Shown here piece by piece: positions 60,101-64,000 of a DNA stretch of 64,000 nt. The translations under genes were made by a program, and so were the position numbers. Each line of letters starts with the position of its first letter. Within the stretch, counting starts at the first letter, position 1. The stretch is from contig CM024184.1 in assembly GCA_013433145.1 (NCBI GenBank), forward strand, positions 1,054,137 through 1,118,136. The letters run 5' to 3'. Source of the stretch: Ascaris suum. Taxonomy: Eukaryota; Nematoda; Chromadorea; Rhabditida; Ascarididae. The notes under the pieces were generated by a model. That model saw only the letters and a list, made by a program, of their open reading frames with translations, did no database searches and was not told the origin of the DNA.

Positions 60101-63100
60101 ATAAAACATAATAGTATATATCTTAATAGGATGATAATAGGATCAGTATTAAATATGTCTTTTTGGGGAATTACTATCACAATATAATACGCGAAAAAAA
60201 AAGCGAAGTGAAAATGAAGTTCACTTTTTTTTGCATAATTATTAATTAAAAAATTTAAATTTTATTTGCATATTTCAGTTATATAAAACTATAAATTAAT
60301 GGGTAATTTCGTTGAATATTTTGTAATGTATAAGTTTCCTAAAATTATTCTCATTAAAAATTCTGACCAAAGAAAATTTGTAAAGATTTGAAAAAAATTT
60401 TTTGTTATTTTCATCCATTTTTTGCTCAAAGAAAAAAACGGACAATATCTGATTGGAAATGAATATATTTTTGCATCGAATGATTCATCGTTGAAAATTT
60501 AAGCTCAGCAATAAACAATTTTTGAAATCACTTATATCTCATTTTTATGTTTAATTTCTGCAAATTTTTTATTGAATACATCGCCAAAATTTTCCAAAAA
60601 AAAAAAAAAACAAATATACAAAAAAATGCGACAAATTTTTATCCAAAATTTTGCAATTTTTATGTAATTTTTTAAAAAAAAATTCCAACTTTTCTGAGGC
60701 CTTATAGACCCAATGAATTGTGGAAAAAGGTGATTCCGAAATTCAAAATTTCCAAAATTAGTGAAACCGATTTTCTTTCATATCGATAAGAGACAAATTT
60801 GCATATAATTTAAATATTCTTAGGCAAAATTTATGCTTAGAAAAATACATCTGCTCCAAATACATTTTTTTGAGTATATAGGTTTTATATAGGTTTTTAC
60901 CATATAAGCAGAGTCTAACTTGATAAGAGAGAATTCGAAGTAAATTCAATTATATTCTGGGCACTTTCATAAGGACACATTAAATTCATGCAAGCAATAA
61001 ATATATATTAAGTCTAACATAAATAACGTTTGCATAAATAAAAAAGATAGAAATTTGGCTTGCTGCCAATTGTGTCACATGAGTATCAAGAAATTTCCAT
61101 AGCGTTAGTAAAATATTTGCATATCTATGATAGTTCTTTGGTGATAAATAAGGCGATAATCTTATTTGAAAAAAAAAAGCGATAAGCGAAATGCAATGAT
61201 TTACCTCGACTTTTGCCATAGTAAGTAAAAGACATATGTAGCGGATGTTAAACTTATTCATCAGCATACGATATACAATGTGTAATTTACTCATTGAAAG
61301 TGTCTCTTCCTCTCACACGTTCCTAAAAACTCCTCCAAAGCTCCTTCGAAAGTCTCCTCCCTAGGTCCTTTCCGCGCTTCCCCTTCTCCACCGCACTACT
61401 TATAAATCTATAATTGAAAAAAATTGCGAATTTCCTTCGGTCGAAAAGCCAGGTAATTACTTCTGAGCCAACTAGTGCATATGGTGTATATTATATGAAG
61501 GTAAATTATGATACGACAATCAGCACACCTTTATTGTTGGATGTGCATTTAGATTTTTGCACACGTCTTACTCAAAAACAATGTCCCACATTCATCGGTT
61601 GAATTTCTAGGTCAATTGTGCTCTCATCTGCGATTATTACAGAAATATAGAGAGCATATCGTCTAGGGGACGGATAACATAAATGCAACGCTAGATAAGA
61701 ATACTGATCTTTAAAATATTCATAATGATGTCATCTACTAGAACTTTACGCCTTAACAACCTCAATGATGCCATCCGTCACAGCCTTGCATCCCGAAAAA
61801 CCTTCAGTGATGCCACCTTTAGCATCTTATATTCACCTATAACAGTCTTTGATTTTGATGGCTTTAATGATGACCTCGAAAACGTTTGCAGTTGCAAATG
61901 CTGGGCCGGTAGAAACGGAAAAACACAATATACATGGATTGAACAGCCAAAAAAATTCGTGAAATTCGACAAGAGAAAAACAAATTAATATAGATAGTTA
62001 TGTAATAAAAAGCAAAAAAAAAAAAATTAAAGGAATTTCTTAATCGAGAAGAGTCGGATTTTTCTACCTTCTGAAGAAACAAAATATCCTGACCCCCCTT
62101 CCCCTTCCTTATAATGAAATGATCCTGACAATCCTTAACAATCAACCTTCACTAATACGCAAATTTTTCGTTCTCTCTTCCGCTGATTTGCTTATAATTT
62201 CAGTAATATTTCAGGACAATTTTTTCATTTAAAATATGTGGTAATCTTTGGAATGCCAGCAGCATTCGCAAGAATTGATAATATGCAACCACCAAAAGGT
62301 CCGATATGTATGGCACGTGTAGCGCTTTATTCAAAAATGTGGCGAAATTTTGATCGTGGACTATATAGTTTCTTCAAACAATATATTTTTATACCAATTT
62401 GTGCACCAACATTCTCACTTCTAAGGAAGATGTTCGCCGTTTTAGTTTGCTATGGTTTTGTACTTGTATGGCATGGGTTCTACTATCATAATTATGTAAG
62501 TTTTTTTTTAAATAGAAGAATTACTAAATGCTCTATCGAAAATTTCTGCAAAATTTTGTATTTTATTTACGTTTATGCAAAAAAAAAACTTTTTTTGCAA
62601 GTTAGATATTCTGCTGAAAATAGTTTCCTTATGGCAGGTTACCTGAAATAAAAGAGTAGAAATTTTTGAGTAGTGGGATAATAAAGGTTCTGAGGACGAG
62701 GGTTGAATTACTACAGAAGCGTGGACTTAAATATCGGATTTTACTTGAATTAAACTCGTTTTGAATAATAAGCCTCTATATTTCAATTTTCTTATCTATG
62801 ATATCGAATGCAGAGATTTTTTTTTATTCTGGACGCATTTTCAGATTGTTCAGTGTCTCGTAGGCTCTAAAGGAATATTGCAGCTTTGCAATTAATAAAA
62901 ATCTTTTTGAAATAATGAGAGCAGAAAAAAATTGCAAAAATTGCAATACTGCAATATTACAAAACTACTAGTTTATAAAAAGGAAATAAATAAATAGATA
63001 GATAGAAGCAATCTTTGCATTAATTCTTCCGCAAATATTGCAATTGAAAACGCAACTTCCTCCTTACCCCAAAATATAGACGATGAACGAAAAGAATGTG

Positions 63101-63790
63101 GAAAATAGTTTCCAGTCATAAAATATCCGTTTGAAAATATGATTAGTGAGGTTTTAATGCAACCATTTCTCCAAAATTGGAAGCAAAAGAGGCTAAATGG
63201 TTTCAAATATCGCCTCCCCCCTCCCTCCCACCTCCTGATTAGTCGTCGTAAAGTTCCGTGAATAGGTGGATTACATACTAATTAAAGAATACTATTGAAG
63301 CTCCAGTTTTCGAATGATTTACTTCAAATAATATTTGAATTTTATTTATTCATTCCTAATTAATTCATTCGATGTTTAGATTTGGATAGCACTAAATATA
63401 GTCGATCTTTTCCTTGAATACCTTGGAAAAGGTATCTATGCAATCGATAGTGTACGTAAATGGCGAGAATCACATATCGGTGATATTCCATTTCGGCGTA
63501 TAGTTGCAATTCTACAATTACTACCACTTATTCCAGCAATTTATGGAAATTATTTCTTCGTTTGTGGACCATATATAGCACATGCGGTTATACAACGAAT
63601 TTGGGTGGAAGAAAGTATAACATTTCGTTATCCATTATTTTTATTACTTACACTTGGTTATATCTATATACAAATCGTGCTTGAAATTGAACGACAAATT
63701 TCTCTCTGTCAAAAACGCGCCGAAGAAGCGAAAAGAAAACAAAATGAAGTAATTAGCGATGATGAGGAAACAGCTAAGAAGAAAAATTGA
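56983..63790 (+). CDS. HHAT: Hedgehog acyltransferase-like MBOAT protein (spliced, five exons, complete)
   Basis: This is a polytopic ER-membrane O-acyltransferase family member. HHAT attaches palmitate to the N-terminal Cys of hedgehog ligands. Exons 56983-57189, 58305-58540, 59543-60000, 62215-62495 and 63380-63790 join in frame to 530 residues (human HHAT has 493). Recognisable blocks are EWSHWCPF after exon 1 (human EWSFWMEW), FNLELVEN, MWRNFDRGLYSF and VWHGFYY. The catalytic His387 in WHG and Asp347 in NFDRG are 40 residues apart, as are His379 and Asp339 in human HHAT, so the enzyme looks active and unlike the His-lacking HHATL branch. The C-terminus is charged and ends KKKN, which fits a KKXX ER-retrieval signal. 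Nematodes have hedgehog-related proteins as possible substrates, but the actual substrate here is unknown. Confidence 0.93.
57190..58304 (+). other. HHAT intron 1
   Basis: AT-rich. The exon 1/exon 2 join aligns with human HHAT without a gap, so no exon is missing. Confidence 0.8.
58305..58540 (+). CDS. HHAT: HHAT exon 2
   Basis: TTATAG acceptor. It reads DESNWEWSHWCPFALSFLPY and then hydrophobic membrane segments, ending GYFLR with the Arg codon split AG|G (phase 2). The acidic-x-x-EW..W motif is the conserved start of the MBOAT core in HHAT proteins. Confidence 0.92.
58541..59542 (+). other. HHAT intron 2 with a duplicated 3' splice site
   Basis: AT-rich. Its 3' end carries a 26-bp segment with the acceptor and first exon bases twice, at 59487-59512 and 59524-59549. 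Confidence 0.85.
59543..60000 (+). CDS. HHAT: HHAT exon 3
   Basis: It starts at the second of two TTTTAG|GCGACGT acceptors and gives RRLAVWISAIPILYF. It includes SYISFNLELVENN, the DPEFAYGLP loop and several membrane segments, and leaves in phase 1 after GMAFG. Use of the first acceptor (59506) would hit an in-frame TAG after eight complete codons. The donor is GTGAGT. Confidence 0.92.
60001..62214 (+). other. HHAT intron 3
   Basis: AT-rich. Plus-strand open frames at 61414-61602 and 61725-61988 look slightly more complex than background. The exon 3/exon 4 join already matches HHAT without a gap, so I do not call them exons. Confidence 0.7.
62215..62495 (+). CDS. HHAT: HHAT exon 4 (catalytic block)
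   Basis: TTTCAG acceptor, entering in phase 1 (G|GA = Gly). It reads QFFHLKYVVIFGMPAAFARI, MWRNFDRGLYSFF and YGFVLVWHGFYYHNY. It carries both the conserved Asp (347) and the MBOAT catalytic His (387). It ends in phase 0 at GTAAGT. Confidence 0.95.
62496..63379 (+). other. HHAT intron 4
   Basis: AT-rich, with a pyrimidine-rich tract at about 63211-63235. No coding stretch fits. Confidence 0.8.
63380..63790 (+). CDS. HHAT: HHAT exon 5 (C-terminus)
   Basis: TTTAG acceptor in phase 0. It reads IWIALNIVDLFLEYLGKGIY, membrane segments around LQLLPLIPAIYGNYFF and PLFLLLTLGYIYIQIV, then a charged tail (about 35 residues) that ends DDEETAKKKN before TGA. Confidence 0.93.
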   Translation: MWIALNIVDLFLEYLGKGIYAIDSVRKWRESHIGDIPFRRIVAILQLLPLIPAIYGNYFFVCGPYIAHAVIQRIWVEESITFRYPLFLLLTLGYIYIQIVLEIERQISLCQKRAEEAKRKQNEVISDDEETAKKKN

Positions 63791-63947
63791 AAGAAAATGA
63801 AAAAAAAAAAATTGATAATTTATTTTTAAACTATTGTTATAATTTGTTATATGTAATGATATTTTATAGTTTTTTATTCATTATTTATATTATAAATTAG
63901 ATGTTTTCGATTTTATATATATTAATATGCAATGCAAAAAAAAAAAA

Positions 63948-63953
63948 AATAAA
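63948..63953 (+). terminator. Probable HHAT poly(A) signal AATAAA
   Basis: AATAAA lies about 160 bases after the HHAT stop codon, within an AT-rich 3' UTR. A cleavage site would fall just inside the window's right edge. Confidence 0.55.
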
Positions 63954-64000
63954 TATGAGTGAATGTTTCTCGCTATTTGAATATTCTTTTAGGTGGATAA

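Noticed and set aside
61725..61988. Plus-strand frame in HHAT intron 3
   Set aside because: HHAT aligns without a gap across exons 3 and 4, and the frame has internal short repeats (TGATGCCA) and no splice sites of fitting phase.

Overview
The window looks like a strongly AT-rich invertebrate genome, most likely a nematode. The coding sequence is broken into small exons by introns from about 0.6 kb to more than 20 kb. Most 3' splice sites are T-rich and end in TTTCAG or TTNAG, and long (AT)n arrays and A/T homopolymers lie between the exons. The domain order of the main gene matches nematode UNC-52 (perlecan). I cannot name the species. I see no bacterial features, rRNA, tRNA, CRISPR array or intact transposon.

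Two protein-coding genes can be supported exon by exon. The first is a perlecan/UNC-52 gene on the minus strand that runs off the left edge. Read from right to left, the canonical part starts at 17353 with a signal-peptide exon. It continues with a 30-bp mini-exon, an Ig domain, three LDL-receptor class A repeats (LDLa), a second Ig domain, a laminin-type EGF region and the start of a laminin IV A domain. All exon-exon phases agree (in-window coding 17353 to 762, about 564 residues, with a possible further exon at the left edge). Upstream, between 41.2 and 54.5 kb on the same strand, lie six more phase-compatible exons. They encode four further LDLa repeats, acidic/polar linkers and an exon that is almost pure Glu/Arg. 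They can join the same 30-bp mini-exon in frame, which suggests a second, longer N-terminal form from a distal promoter. No first exon for that form was found.

The second gene, on the plus strand from 56983 to 63790, is a complete five-exon hedgehog acyltransferase (HHAT, MBOAT family) of 530 residues. It has the WHG catalytic histidine, and a conserved aspartate lies 40 residues before it, as in human HHAT. It points away from the long perlecan form, so the two 5' regions share the 54.5-57.0 kb interval.

The rest is non-coding as far as I can see: 17.4-41.2 kb (one intron of about 24.8 kb in the long form) and the other introns. They hold at least ten (AT)n arrays, one of them inside a perfect 128-bp palindrome. 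They also hold minisatellites, an old degenerate tandem array at 21.2-22.0 kb, G-runs, scattered purine- or pyrimidine-only tracts and a few GC-richer islands of unknown role.
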